DNA of 64,000 nt. Origin: JAGXQV01 sp964451375. GTDB lineage: Bacteria; Pseudomonadota; Gammaproteobacteria; Burkholderiales; Sulfuricellaceae. The position numbers were made by a program, and so were the translations under genes. Under the pieces are notes generated by a model, which was not told where the DNA came from, searched no databases, and saw nothing but the letters and a program-made list of their open reading frames with translations. Shown here piece after piece: positions 24,113 through 32,703 of the stretch. Position 1 is the first letter of the stretch, and every line of letters starts with the position of its first letter. Location: NCBI GenBank assembly GCA_964451375.1, contig CAYVIN010000013.1, forward strand, positions 1 to 64,000. The letters run 5' to 3'.

Positions 24113-24431
24113 CGATCCTTCCAGAAATTCCCCGGACATGGCCGGGAAAATCGGCGCAAAGGCGGTGCGCAAGCTCAAGGCGCGCCTCAACGCCAAACAG
24201 GGCGTGTGGTTCGGTCTGGGCATGATGGGCCTGGTGGGCTGGTCGGTGGTCGTGCCGACGCTGCTCGGCGCGCGCCTCGGCATGTGGCTCGACGAGCAGC
24301 ATCCCGCCCCGCATTCCTGGACGTTGTCGCTGCTCATCGTCGGTCTGGCGCTGGGCTGCTGGAACGCCTGGCACTGGGTGGGCAAGGAAGAAAAGGCGAT
24401 CCGCAAGGAACAGGAGGAGGGCGATGAATGA
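24105..24431 (+). CDS. atpQ: N-ATPase accessory membrane protein AtpQ (AtpI-like)
   Basis: A 108-residue protein with two membrane helices: VWFGLGMMGLVGWSVVVPTL, then SLLIVGLALGCWNAWHWV. It resembles the AtpI/gene-1 family and sits where AtpQ lies in every N-ATPase operon, overlapping atpC by 8 bases and atpR by 8 bases. AtpI-like proteins assist c-ring assembly. The function of AtpQ itself has been little studied. Confidence 0.82.
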   Translation: MADDPSRNSPDMAGKIGAKAVRKLKARLNAKQGVWFGLGMMGLVGWSVVVPTLLGARLGMWLDEQHPAPHSWTLSLLIVGLALGCWNAWHWVGKEEKAIRKEQEEGDE

Positions 24432-24720
24432 GGTCTTGACGCTGGCGCTGGCGGGGTTGGCGGGCGGCTTGCTCGGCGCGTTTTTTTTCGGCGGGTTGTG
24501 GTGGACGGTGCGCAAGAGTCTGGCCTCGCCCACCCCCGCGCGCTGGATTTTCGCCAGCCTGATGACGCGCATGAGCATCACGCTGGCGGGCTTTTATGCG
24601 CTTTCCGGCGGCGACTGGAAACGCCTGCTGGCGGCCCTGCTGGGCTTCAGCGCGGCGCGCCTGGCAGTCACCCGCCTGACCGGCGCGGCGCAACGGGAGG
24701 AGCATCACCATGCGCCTTAG
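24424..24720 (+). CDS. atpR: N-ATPase accessory membrane protein AtpR
   Basis: A 98-residue protein with three predicted helices (LTLALAGLAGGLLGAFFFGG, MTRMSITLAGFYALS and LLAALLGFSAARLAVT). The conserved Arg in the last helix and its position between atpQ and atpB identify it as AtpR. AtpR is found only in N-ATPase operons and is proposed to interact with the c-ring. It ends EEHHHAP and overlaps atpB by 11 bases. Confidence 0.82.
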   Translation: MNEVLTLALAGLAGGLLGAFFFGGLWWTVRKSLASPTPARWIFASLMTRMSITLAGFYALSGGDWKRLLAALLGFSAARLAVTRLTGAAQREEHHHAP

Positions 24721-25402
24721 TCCCGACGAGTTGATTTTCTGGCAATACGGCTTTCTCAAGCTCAACGCCACCATCGTTTCCACCTGGGCGATCATGGCGG
24801 CGCTGTGCGCCGCCGCGATACTCATTACGCGCCGGCTTTCCACGGGGCTGGAGCGCAGCCGCTGGCAGAACCTGCTGGAAATCATCGTCGCCGGCATCCA
24901 GACCCAGATTGCCGAAGTCGGCCTGCGCCAGCCCGGCAAATATCTGGGTTTTCTCGGCACCTTGTTCCTGTTCGTGGCCGCCTCCAGCCTGGGCGTCATC
25001 CTGCCCGGCTTCGCGCCGCCCACCAGTTCGCTTTCGACCACCGTGGCGCTGGCGCTGTGCGTGTTCGTGGCAGTGCCGTATTTCGGGATACGCGAGCAGG
25101 GATTGGGCGGCTACCTGAAATCCTATATCGAACCGACTTTCATCATGCTGCCCTTCAACATCATCAGCGAGATTTCACGCACCCTGGCCCTGGCGGTGCG
25201 CCTGTTCGGCAACATGATGAGCGGCGAGATGATCGTCGGGATATTGCTGACCATCACGCCGTTCCTCTTCCCGCTCATGATGACGGCGCTGGGATTGCTG
25301 ACCGGCATGGTGCAAGCCTATATTTTCAGCATCCTGGCCGCCGTCTACATCGCGGCGGCAACGCAGACCAGCCCACCTCCCCCTTTGGAAAAGGGGAACT
25401 GA
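24710..25402 (+). CDS. atpB: N-ATPase subunit a
   Basis: A 230-residue membrane stator subunit. The helix IISEISRTLALAVRLFGNMM carries the essential Arg of the ion half-channels, and the last helices end VYIAAATQ. The final residues (TSPPPPLEKGN) are encoded by a CCCCCTTTGGAAAAGGGG hairpin, so the original C-terminus was probably replaced by a repeat. The next gene follows only after a 304-base repeat block, unlike the overlapping genes before it. Confidence 0.92.
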   Translation: MRLSPDELIFWQYGFLKLNATIVSTWAIMAALCAAAILITRRLSTGLERSRWQNLLEIIVAGIQTQIAEVGLRQPGKYLGFLGTLFLFVAASSLGVILPGFAPPTSSLSTTVALALCVFVAVPYFGIREQGLGGYLKSYIEPTFIMLPFNIISEISRTLALAVRLFGNMMSGEMIVGILLTITPFLFPLMMTALGLLTGMVQAYIFSILAAVYIAAATQTSPPPPLEKGN

Positions 25403-25706
25403 GGGCCATGTCGCTTAGTTAAGCGTGTCGGCGAGACTTTGCCTGGGAGCGCCGGCGTCTCGCCGGCCTGCCGGCAGGATGCCGGCGCTCCAGCCCGGAT
25501 CGACCTAAAGCTTAAATTAGCGCCATGAGGGACTGAGGGGGATTTCAGCGGTGGCGGCAATTCCACCTCTGTCGAAATCCCCCCTACCCCCCCTTTTTCA
25601 AAGGGGGGAACCAGGTAGCCAAACAGTTGCCGTTTTGGCGTTTATTCAATGATTTTTGGCGCGTCAACCCATTGATTTATATTCTTGCAAAGCAAAGGAC
25701 ACCACC
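25403..25706 (+). repeat. repeat block interrupting the N-ATPase operon between atpB and atpE
   Basis: The block contains the exact 46-base palindromic repeat (25446-25491), a GGGGGATTTCAGCGG / TCGAAATCCCCC inverted pair (25536-25577) and a CCCCCCTTTTTCAAAGGGGG hairpin (to 25612). No gene is present. Its hairpins could attenuate the downstream genes. A ribosome binding site (AAAGGA) precedes atpE. Confidence 0.75.
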
Positions 25707-25988
25707 ATGGACAACATGACCATTATCGCGACGGCGTCTATCGCCATCGCCGGACTCACTACCGGCATCGGGGCATTGGGGCCGGCGCTGGCGGAAGGCC
25801 GCGCGGTCGCGGCGGCGCTGACCTCGCTGGCGCAGCAGCCCGACGCTTCCGCCACCATCACCCGCACCCTGTTCGTCGGCCTGGCGATGATCGAATCGAT
25901 TGCCATCTATTGCTTCGTAATCTCGATGATCCTGATTTTCGCCAATCCGTTCTGGAATCACGCCATCGCCCAGGTTGCCGGAAAATAG
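25707..25988 (+). CDS. atpE: N-ATPase subunit c (rotor ring)
   Basis: A 93-residue two-helix hairpin. Helix 1 has GIGALGPALAEGRAVAAAL with a second carboxylate, Glu30. Helix 2 has FVGLAMIESIAIYCFV with the ion-binding Glu63-Ser64 and Tyr68. The loop LAQQPDA is standard. Two carboxylates per hairpin are typical of N-ATPases. Residue 65, after E-S, is Ile where Na+-binding c subunits have Thr. The start was taken at the ATG after AAAGGACACC. Confidence 0.93.
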   Translation: MDNMTIIATASIAIAGLTTGIGALGPALAEGRAVAAALTSLAQQPDASATITRTLFVGLAMIESIAIYCFVISMILIFANPFWNHAIAQVAGK

Positions 25989-25991
25989 GCC

Positions 25992-26771
25992 ATGCTCATC
26001 GATTGGTTCACCGTCGCCGCGCAGGCGCTCAACTTTCTCATCCTGGTGTGGCTGCTCAAGCGTTTTCTGTATCGGCCCATCCTCAACGCCATCGACACGC
26101 GCGAAAAACGGGTCGCGGCGGCCCTCGCCGAAGCGGCGGAGAAAGAGGCCGCCGCCTGCCGGGAGCGCGACGAATTCCAGCGCAAAAATGTGGAATTCGA
26201 GCAGCAACGCGCCGCGCTGCTGCGCCAGGCGGGCGAGGCGGCGAACCTCGAACGCCAGCGCCTGATCGAGGAAGCGCGGCGCGCGGCGGACGCCTTGAGC
26301 GCGCAGCGCCAGGAAGCGCTGCGCAACGACGCCCATAATTTGAAACTGGCCTTCAGCCGCCGCGCCCGTCAGGAGGTGTTCGCAATCACCCGCAAAACCC
26401 TCGCCGATCTCGCCGAAACCAGCCTGGAAGAACGCTTGGGCGAGGTGTTCATGCGCCGGGTGCGCGAACTCGACGGTGCGGCCAGGGCAGAACTCGCCGC
26501 CGCATTACAGAGCGCATCCGAACCGGCGCTGTTGCGCAGCGCTTTCGAGCTGCCGGCGGCGCAACGCGCCACCATCCAGAACGCGCTCGACGAAACTTTC
26601 GCGACGCCGGTTGCACTGCGTTTCGAAACCGCCCCGGAACTGGTGAGCGGGATCGAACTCACCGCCAACGGCCAAAAGGTGGCGTGGAGCATCGCGGATT
26701 ATCTGGCGTCGCTGGAAAAAGGCGTCGAGGAATTATTGAAAACGCCTCCGCCTGAAACGTCGCCCCCATGA
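25992..26771 (+). CDS. atpF: N-ATPase subunit b fused to a delta-like domain
   Basis: A 259-residue peripheral-stalk protein, well above the 156 of a normal b subunit. The N-terminus (FTVAAQALNFLILVWLLKRF) is the membrane helix, and residues 35-130 form the long charged b helix. The C-terminal 120 residues include PELVSGIELTANGQKVAWSI, which matches the C-terminal motif of delta subunits. No separate atpH gene exists in the operon, so delta function is supplied here. It ends overlapping atpA by four bases. Confidence 0.87.
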   Translation: MLIDWFTVAAQALNFLILVWLLKRFLYRPILNAIDTREKRVAAALAEAAEKEAAACRERDEFQRKNVEFEQQRAALLRQAGEAANLERQRLIEEARRAADALSAQRQEALRNDAHNLKLAFSRRARQEVFAITRKTLADLAETSLEERLGEVFMRRVRELDGAARAELAAALQSASEPALLRSAFELPAAQRATIQNALDETFATPVALRFETAPELVSGIELTANGQKVAWSIADYLASLEKGVEELLKTPPPETSPP

Positions 26772-28309
26772 GCAGCGAACCGGAGAGCCTCCAGCAACTT
26801 TTCGACGACCTGTACGCCGGCATCAGCCGGGCGCGCGAAGCTTATACGCCGTCCTTCGCGCCCCGCGAAGTGGGCGCGATCACCAGCATCGCGACCGGCG
26901 TAGCCAAGGTGTCGGGACTTGCCGGGGTGGGTTTCGAGGAGTTGCTGGTGTTTCCCGGCGGGGGGTACGGCATCGCCTTCAATCTCGACGAGGACGAAAT
27001 CGGCGTGGTGCTGCTCGGCGATTACCAGCGACTCCACGCCGGCGACCCGGTTGAACGCACCGGGCGGGTGATGGATGTGGCCGTCGGCGAAGGATTGCTG
27101 GGGCGCGTCATTGATCCGCTGGGACGCCCCCTCGACGGCGGCGGGCCGCCGCCCGCCGACCAGCGCCTGCCCATCGAGCGCCCGGCGCTGCCCATCATGG
27201 GGCGCGCACCGGTGACGACGCCGCTCCGGACCGGCATCAAGGTCATCGTTGCGCTCATTCCGGTGGGGGGCGGTCAGCGCGAACTGATACTGGGGGACCG
27301 GCAGACCGGCAAAACCGCCATCGCCCTCGACGCCATCCTCAACCAGCGCGGCGAAAACGTGGTGTGCGTGTATTGCGCCATCGGTCAACGCGCCTCGTCA
27401 GTGGCGAAAACCGTGGCGGCGCTGCGCGAACGCGGCGCGCTGGATTACACCGTGGTGATGGTGGCGGAAGGCAACGACCCGCCCGGCCTCGCCTATATCG
27501 CCCCCTACGCCGCCACCAGCATCGCCGAGTTTTTCATGGAAGCGGGGCGCGACGCGCTGATCGTCTACGACGACCTCACCCAACACGCCCGCGCCTATCG
27601 CGAACTGTCCCTGCTGCTGCGCCGCCCGCCCGGTCGCGAGGCCTTTCCCGGCGACATTTTCTACATTCATTCGCGGCTCCTGGAACGCGCCACCCACATG
27701 CGCGCGGAACGCGGCGGCGGCTCGCTGACCGCGCTGCCGATCATCGAGACCGAAGCGCAGAACATTTCCGCCTACATCCCCACCAACCTGATTTCGATTA
27801 CCGACGGGCAGATTTACCTTTCGCCGGCGCTCTTCGAACTGGGCGTGTTGCCGGCGGTCGATGTCGGCCAATCCGTGTCGCGCGTCGGCGGCAAGGCGCA
27901 ACGGGCGTCTTATCACGGCGTGGCGGGCGACCTCAAACTGGCCTACGCGCAGTTCGAGGAACTGGAAACCTTTGCGCGCTTCGGCGCGCGTCTCGATGAA
28001 GACAGCCGCAAGCGCATCGAACACGGACGGCGCATCCGCGCCTGCCTCAAACAAGCGGAATTCGCGCCGGTTCCGATGCCCGCGCAAATCACCATCCTGC
28101 TGGCCTTGAGCGCCGGACTTTTTGATGTGATTCCGCCGGCGCAGATGGGCGACGCCGAAGACGCCGTCCACGCTGCGGCGGCGACGATACCGCAGGAAGT
28201 ACGCGCCCGCTTCGACAGCGCCGCGAAACTCAGCGACGCAGACAAACAGGCCATCATCGAAATCGCCCGCGCCGCGCTCGCGCCGTTCCAACCCAAGGCC
28301 GCGCCATGA
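26768..28309 (+). CDS. atpA: N-ATPase subunit alpha
   Basis: A 513-residue nucleotide-binding subunit of F1. The P-loop is GDRQTGKTAIALDAIL, and ALIVYDDLTQHARAYRELSL and LPIIETEAQNISAYIPTNLI are standard alpha motifs. The N-terminus (EVGAITSIATGVAKVSGLAG) is the beta-barrel crown. It overlaps atpF and atpG by four bases each. Confidence 0.93.
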   Translation: MSSEPESLQQLFDDLYAGISRAREAYTPSFAPREVGAITSIATGVAKVSGLAGVGFEELLVFPGGGYGIAFNLDEDEIGVVLLGDYQRLHAGDPVERTGRVMDVAVGEGLLGRVIDPLGRPLDGGGPPPADQRLPIERPALPIMGRAPVTTPLRTGIKVIVALIPVGGGQRELILGDRQTGKTAIALDAILNQRGENVVCVYCAIGQRASSVAKTVAALRERGALDYTVVMVAEGNDPPGLAYIAPYAATSIAEFFMEAGRDALIVYDDLTQHARAYRELSLLLRRPPGREAFPGDIFYIHSRLLERATHMRAERGGGSLTALPIIETEAQNISAYIPTNLISITDGQIYLSPALFELGVLPAVDVGQSVSRVGGKAQRASYHGVAGDLKLAYAQFEELETFARFGARLDEDSRKRIEHGRRIRACLKQAEFAPVPMPAQITILLALSAGLFDVIPPAQMGDAEDAVHAAAATIPQEVRARFDSAAKLSDADKQAIIEIARAALAPFQPKAAP

Positions 28310-29205
28310 GCGACGCCGCCACCGGCCTGCGCCGGAAAATCCACAGAGCCGGCGATCTCCAGGCGGTCGTGCGCACCATGAAAGCCCTAGCGGCGTCGAG
28401 CATCGGCCAATATGAACAATCGGTGCGCGCTCTGGGCGATTATTACCGCACCGTAGAACTCGGGCTGGCGGCGTGTTTTCGGGAAAGCGCAGCGGCAGCA
28501 GCGCCGAATCAGGAGAAAACCACGGGCGTCGGCGCCATCGTATTCGGCTCCGATCAGGGGCTGGTCGGCCAATTCAACGAAGTGGTCGCCGATTACGCGC
28601 TCGCCACGCTCCGCACCATGCCCGGAACGCCCCTGGTATGGGCGGTTGGCGAGCGCGTCCACGCGCGCCTCACGGAAGCCGGATTAAAACCGGCGGGGCT
28701 ATTCAAAACGCCCAATTCGGTGAAAGCCATCACCCCACTGATCGGGCGCATCCAACTCGAAAGCGAAGCGCACCAGGCCCGGATCGGCCATGCGCAGGTT
28801 TACGTCTTTCACAACCGCCCCCAGGCCGGCGCGCTTTATGAACCAGTCAGTCAGCGCCTACTGCCGCTCGACGCGCAATGGCGGCGCGGACTCGCGCAAA
28901 TCCCCTGGCCCACCCATAACCTGCCCGAAGTGATGCACGATGGCGTCACGATCCTCGGCGCGCTGATTCGCGAATATCTGTTCATCTCACTCTTCAAGGC
29001 CTGCGCGGAATCGCTGGCCAGCGAAAACGCCAGCCGCCTGGCCGCCATGCAGCGCGCCGAGGAAAACATCGGCGACCTCCTCGAAGAACTCACCCAAACC
29101 GCCCACCGCGTCCGCCAAAGCACGATAGACGAAGAACTTTTCGACGTGATCTCCGGCTACGAAAGCGCCGGGGAAGGAAAGGCGAAGGGGTTGGGGCGAG
29201 CTTAG
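28306..29205 (+). CDS. atpG: N-ATPase subunit gamma
   Basis: The 299-residue rotor shaft. The N-terminal helix LRRKIHRAGDLQAVVRTMKA and the C-terminal helix (NIGDLLEELTQTAHRVRQST) form the coiled coil inside F1. The middle holds the Rossmann-like domain (VGAIVFGSDQGLVGQFNEVV). It closes the operon. The last 461 bases of this region (28759-29219) are repeated at 29818-30278. Confidence 0.91.
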   Translation: MSDAATGLRRKIHRAGDLQAVVRTMKALAASSIGQYEQSVRALGDYYRTVELGLAACFRESAAAAAPNQEKTTGVGAIVFGSDQGLVGQFNEVVADYALATLRTMPGTPLVWAVGERVHARLTEAGLKPAGLFKTPNSVKAITPLIGRIQLESEAHQARIGHAQVYVFHNRPQAGALYEPVSQRLLPLDAQWRRGLAQIPWPTHNLPEVMHDGVTILGALIREYLFISLFKACAESLASENASRLAAMQRAEENIGDLLEELTQTAHRVRQSTIDEELFDVISGYESAGEGKAKGLGRA

Positions 29206-29817
29206 TAATCAGTCATTCCAAAAACCTTGGTTCAGAACCGCAAAGGCGCGAAGGCGCAAAGAAATCAAAAACATTTGATCGTTCCCACGCTCCAGCGTGG
29301 GAATGCAGACCGGGACGCTCCAGCGTCCCGGCAGGATGGGACTGAGGATGACGAATCCCTGCTCAGGTTTACGCCAGACATTCTGGACGCTGGAGCCTCC
29401 GACGCGGCGTTCCCACGCTGGAGCGTAGGAACGATCAAGCTGAAAACACCGTGGGAGGCCCGCCCTCGGGGCGACCCGTGGTAAAACGAAGCCGTTTATC
29501 GGCTGCCCACCCTGAAACCCCGCGCTCCACCTGCCTCTTCGGGCATCTCCTTACTCCACCTGACTCAGCGCGAGAGTAAACACTAACATGCCGTTTCCCG
29601 GATAAGGAACACTGGGGGAAAGTCATGACGCCCGTTCCACCGGTGCGCCGCGTTCAACTCGTTCCCACGCGCTGCGTGGGAACGCCGTTTAGCCGCGCTG
29701 CGGCGAGTGAGGCAGGCGTCCCCGCCGGAATCGGGACGCAGCGCGTGGGAACGAGGGAACGATAAGGCTGTGCCTTCCCTGCCCGCCGGGATCAATCGAG
29801 TCTGACCCTATTGGTTT
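29206..29817 (+). repeat. 612-base repeat-rich gap after atpG
   Basis: No gene is seen. From the left there is a TTCAGAACCGCAAAGGCGC unit (29230-29276, also at 55530-55577). Next come inverted TCGTTCCCACGCTCCAGCGT units (29278-29440, also at 30431-30620) and a GGCATCTCCTTA...GCGAGAG block like 11759. A CTCGTTCCCACGCGCTGCGT hairpin follows (29659-29762, also at 44766-44880). The gap ends with AATCGAGTCTGACCCTATTG against the atpG fragment. Confidence 0.75.
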
Positions 29818-30278
29818 GAAAGCGAAGCACATCAGGCGCGGATCGGCCACGCGCAGGTTTACGTCTTCCACAACCGCCCCCAGGCCGGCGCGCTTTATGA
29901 ACCGGTCAGTCAGCGCCTGCTGCCGCTCGACGCGCAATGGCGGCGCGGACTCGCGCAAACCCCCTGGCCCACCCACAACCTGCCCGAAGTGATGCACGAT
30001 GGCGTCACGATCCTCGGCGCACTGATCCGCGAATATCTGTTCATCTCACTCTTCAAGGCCTGCGCCGAATCCTTGGCCAGCGAAAACGCCAGCCGCCTCG
30101 CCGCCATGCAGCGCGCCGAGGAAAACATCGGCGAGCTCCTCGAAGAACTCACCCAAACCGCCCACCGCGTCCGCCAAAGCACGATAGACGAAGAACTTTT
30201 CGACGTGATCTCCGGCTACGAAAGCGTAGGCGAAGGAAAGGCGAAGGGGTTGGGGCGAGCTTAGTAATCAGTCATTCA
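29818..30278 (+). pseudogene. partial duplicate of the atpG 3' end
   Basis: These 461 bases match 28759-29219 with no insertions or deletions and include the stop codon and 14 bases beyond it. I count 18 changed codons in about 150, of which 15 are synonymous. The replacements are Ile to Thr, Asp to Glu and Ala to Val. There is no start codon and the left junction is a repeat, so no full gamma subunit can be made. The pattern suggests descent from a diverged functional atpG rather than a fresh tandem copy. Confidence 0.88.
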
Positions 30279-31456
30279 GCCAACTACCTGGAAGGCGGCT
30301 GCATCCCACCACGCAAAACCCTTCAATCAATGGGGTCAAATCAATGGGGTCAGACTCGATTGGTTTGTCACAAATCAACAAATCAATGGAAATCAATGGG
30401 GTCAGACTCGATTGGTTTGTCATAATTTTGATCGTTCCCACGCTCCAGCGTGGGAATGCCGTCCCGGACGCTCCAGCGTCGCGTAGCGTTACCTCCCTAT
30501 CCAGCAATACAACTAAGATTCGCCCGCCGAAATATCCGTGCGTTTGCCGCTCTACCCGCCACATCGGGACGCTGGAGCGTCCCGTGGCTGCGTTCCCACG
30601 CTGGAGCGTGGGAACGATCACGCTTATTACACCATGACATTTTTACCATTTCCCCCTCATAATTACTACCACTCCGTCTGTAGGATGTGCTGACGAAGGA
30701 AGCGCATCGTTCGCGACGGTGTAGGGAAATGCGCGATTGATGCGCTTCGTTCCTCAGCACATCCTACGGCACGATACTCTATGCTGTTTACCATTGCTTA
30801 TTGCACCCCCACTTGTTTATCCCCAATTTCGATTATTTTCAGCCGGGTAGGGTGGGCACTGCCTTATCGTGCCCACGCGGAATTACTCTACACGCCTACT
30901 ACGATACTACAATTGTTTATTCACCCCATGCCGTAGGATGTGCTGACGAAGGAAGCGCATCGTTCGAGGCGGCATAAAGCCGGGTAGGGTGGGCACAGCC
31001 TTATCGTGCCCACGTGGAAATGCTCTACACGTTTACCGCGTGGGGAAACAATACTGTTTTTACCCTGCGATACTAAAATTGTTTTTCCCCAAGAGTGCAG
31101 GATGTGCTGACGAAGGAAGCGCCTCATTCGAGGCGGCATAATGGATACGCGATTGATGCGCTTCGTTCCTCAGCACATCCCACGACACGATACTCTATCC
31201 TGTTTACAATTGCTTATTGCACCCCGCACTTGTTTATCTCCAATTTCGGTTATTTTCAGCAACCCGCGTAAGGCGCAATAACCATCGGGCATTGCGCCGG
31301 ATGAATGAGGCTTCGACAGCCGGGTAGGGTGGGCACAGCCTTATCGTGCCCACGCGGAAATGCTCTACACGTTTACCGCGTGGGCACAAAAAGCCGTGCC
31401 CACCCTACGATACTGGATGCGGGTTTCAGGAGGTAGGCGCTTTACCACTCCGGCGA
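30279..31456 (+). repeat. 1.2-kb array of dispersed repeats
   Basis: No gene is visible. The array contains three GGGGTCAGACTCGATTGG-type pieces (30330-30421) and TCGTTCCCACGCTCCAGCGT hairpins (30431-30620). It also has TAGGATGTGCTGACGAAGGA repeats with their inverse (30683-30768, 30933-30970, 31089-31185) and GGGTAGGGTGGGCAC REPs (30845, 30981, 31321). A unit of about 73 bases starting CACGATACTCTAT is repeated at 30771 and 31186, which makes the array an imperfect segmental duplication with a period of about 415 bases. Confidence 0.75.
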
Positions 31457-31457
31457 C

Positions 31458-31485
31458 TTGCCAGTGTACGGGCAACCCGTATAAT
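31458..31485 (+). promoter_or_regulatory. promoter with overlapping palindrome for HigBA, probably leaderless
   Basis: TTGCCA, 16 bases, then a consensus TATAAT at 31480-31485. A perfect palindrome TACGGG-CAA-CCCGTA (31467-31481) covers the spacer and the first bases of the -10 box, a natural site for HigA repression. The ATG at 31492 is only 7 bases after the -10 box and no ribosome binding site is visible, so the transcript should begin at or next to the start codon. Confidence 0.6.
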
Positions 31486-31491
31486 CCCCTC

Positions 31492-31803
31492 ATGCGCACC
31501 GTGATCGAAACACCGACTTATCTGAAAAGCATCCAAGGCATCTGGACTGTCGATGAAGCGGAAGCATTCGCCAATTTCATCGCCGCCAACCCGGATGCGG
31601 GTGACGCAATACCCGGCACCTCGGGACTACGCAAAGTTCGCTGGACGGCCTCGGGCCAAGGGAAACGCGGCGGTGCACGGGTGATCTACTTTCACCGCCC
31701 CACTGCGGAAACGGTGATTCTGTTGATCGCTTATACCAAAGCCAAGTTCGATAGGCTGCCAACCGAATTTCTGAAACGGCTGAAGGAGCAATACGATGTC
31801 TGA
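31492..31803 (+). CDS. RelE/HigB-type mRNA interferase toxin
   Basis: A 103-residue toxin, MRTVIETPTYLKSIQGIWTV..., with the central GTSGLRKVRWTASGQGKRGG that typifies the HigB-2/RelE group of basic ribosome-dependent RNases. IYFHRPTAETVILLIAYTKA is the core beta sheet. The longer open frame to the left runs into REP sequence, so the ATG at 31492 was chosen. It overlaps the antitoxin start by 8 bases, and the toxin-first order is typical of higBA. Confidence 0.9.
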   Translation: MRTVIETPTYLKSIQGIWTVDEAEAFANFIAANPDAGDAIPGTSGLRKVRWTASGQGKRGGARVIYFHRPTAETVILLIAYTKAKFDRLPTEFLKRLKEQYDV

Positions 31804-32095
31804 GAACGCTGCCCACGACGCGGAAATGCAGCAATTCATGGCCGATCTGGAGCAAAGCATCAAGGAGGCGAAGGCCGGACTTGGCCGCGTCACTACACCG
31901 GAACAGATACTGGTGCGCCAGACGCGCGCCAAAACCGGACTGACTCAGGCGGAGTTTTCCAAGCTGATCGCCACCCCCCTCGCAACCTTGCGCGACTGGG
32001 AGCAAGGCCGGTTCACCCCGCCCGGCGGGATGCTTTGCCTGCTGCGGATCATCAACAACCATCCCGAACTGACGAAAGAGCTTGAGGCGGCATAG
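31796..32095 (+). CDS. HigA-type XRE antitoxin
   Basis: A 99-residue antitoxin with an N-terminal toxin-binding segment (about 1-35) and a C-terminal HTH (RAKTGLTQAEFSKLIATPLA then TLRDWEQGRFTPPGG). It would repress the promoter at 31458-31485. The pair appears complete and is the most intact HigBA system in the window. Confidence 0.9.
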   Translation: MSENAAHDAEMQQFMADLEQSIKEAKAGLGRVTTPEQILVRQTRAKTGLTQAEFSKLIATPLATLRDWEQGRFTPPGGMLCLLRIINNHPELTKELEAA

Positions 32096-32170
32096 ACTGG
32101 AATGTCGGCGTTTGGTGGGCGGTGGTGACGAATGTTTGAATTGCGAAATTCAATCCACTACAATCCAAGC

Positions 32171-32422
32171 ATGAGCACTATCACCTTCGACACCCATGAA
32201 TTTGTCACGAAACTCCGCGAAGCCGGGCTGGATGAAAAACAGTCCGAAGCGGTAGTGCGCGCGATTTCCGCAGCACAAGGCGAGTTGGTCACACGGGACT
32301 ACCTCGACATGCGCCTGACCAACGAATTTGCTCCGATCAAGGCGGAACTGCTGGTCATCAAATGGATGATGACGGTGTTGATCGGGCTGGCCATCGCCAA
32401 CTTCGCCAAACAGTTTTTCTGA
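32171..32422 (+). CDS. DUF1640/CCDC90-like coiled-coil membrane protein
   Basis: An 83-residue protein. MSTITFDTHEFVTKLREAGL plus DEKQSEAVVRAISAA is the family's N-terminal helix-turn motif, and MMTVLIGLAIANFAKQFF is a C-terminal membrane anchor. It is related to the bacterial homologues of the mitochondrial MCUR1/CCDC90 scaffold proteins. The start was chosen at the conserved MSTITFDT rather than 13 codons upstream. A strong terminator follows. Confidence 0.78.
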   Translation: MSTITFDTHEFVTKLREAGLDEKQSEAVVRAISAAQGELVTRDYLDMRLTNEFAPIKAELLVIKWMMTVLIGLAIANFAKQFF

Positions 32423-32452
32423 CACCTTGAGTCCCCGACCGTCACCCTGATT

Positions 32453-32480
32453 AACCCCGCCCCGGCGGGGTTTTCTATTT
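32453..32480 (+). terminator. rho-independent terminator
   Basis: AACCCCGCC-CC-GGCGGGGTT followed by TTCTATTT lies 30 bases after the small coiled-coil gene. The stem is GC-rich and perfect, so it should separate the HigBA transcript from the Zorya-like operon. Confidence 0.8.
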
Positions 32481-32613
32481 GCGTCTGGCGAGGATTAGCA
32501 TGGCGGCTGGTTCCTCTCCATCCCCCCCCTTGAAGCACGATGCGTTTGTCCCGACAGTCAGGCGCAATTCCCGCTATTTCTCGTAGAATGGCGAAGGTGG
32601 CGCGCCCGAGTTC

Positions 32614-32659
32614 GGAGCGCCGGCGTCTCGCCGGCCTGCCGGCAGGATGCCGGCGCTCC
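32614..32659 (+). repeat. 46-bp palindromic repeat, third exact copy
   Basis: Identical to 12514-12559 and 25446-25491. It lies 45 bases before the ZorA-like gene and fills most of its upstream region. Confidence 0.8.
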
Positions 32660-32703
32660 CCCGATTTGCTGACGAGAGACACCCTAAATAGCCAAGAGTC
32701 CCC

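Noticed and set aside
30279..31456. Possible CRISPR array in the repeated block
   Set aside because: Repeat units differ in type and length, spacing is irregular, and they are palindromic REP-like units. No cas genes are present.
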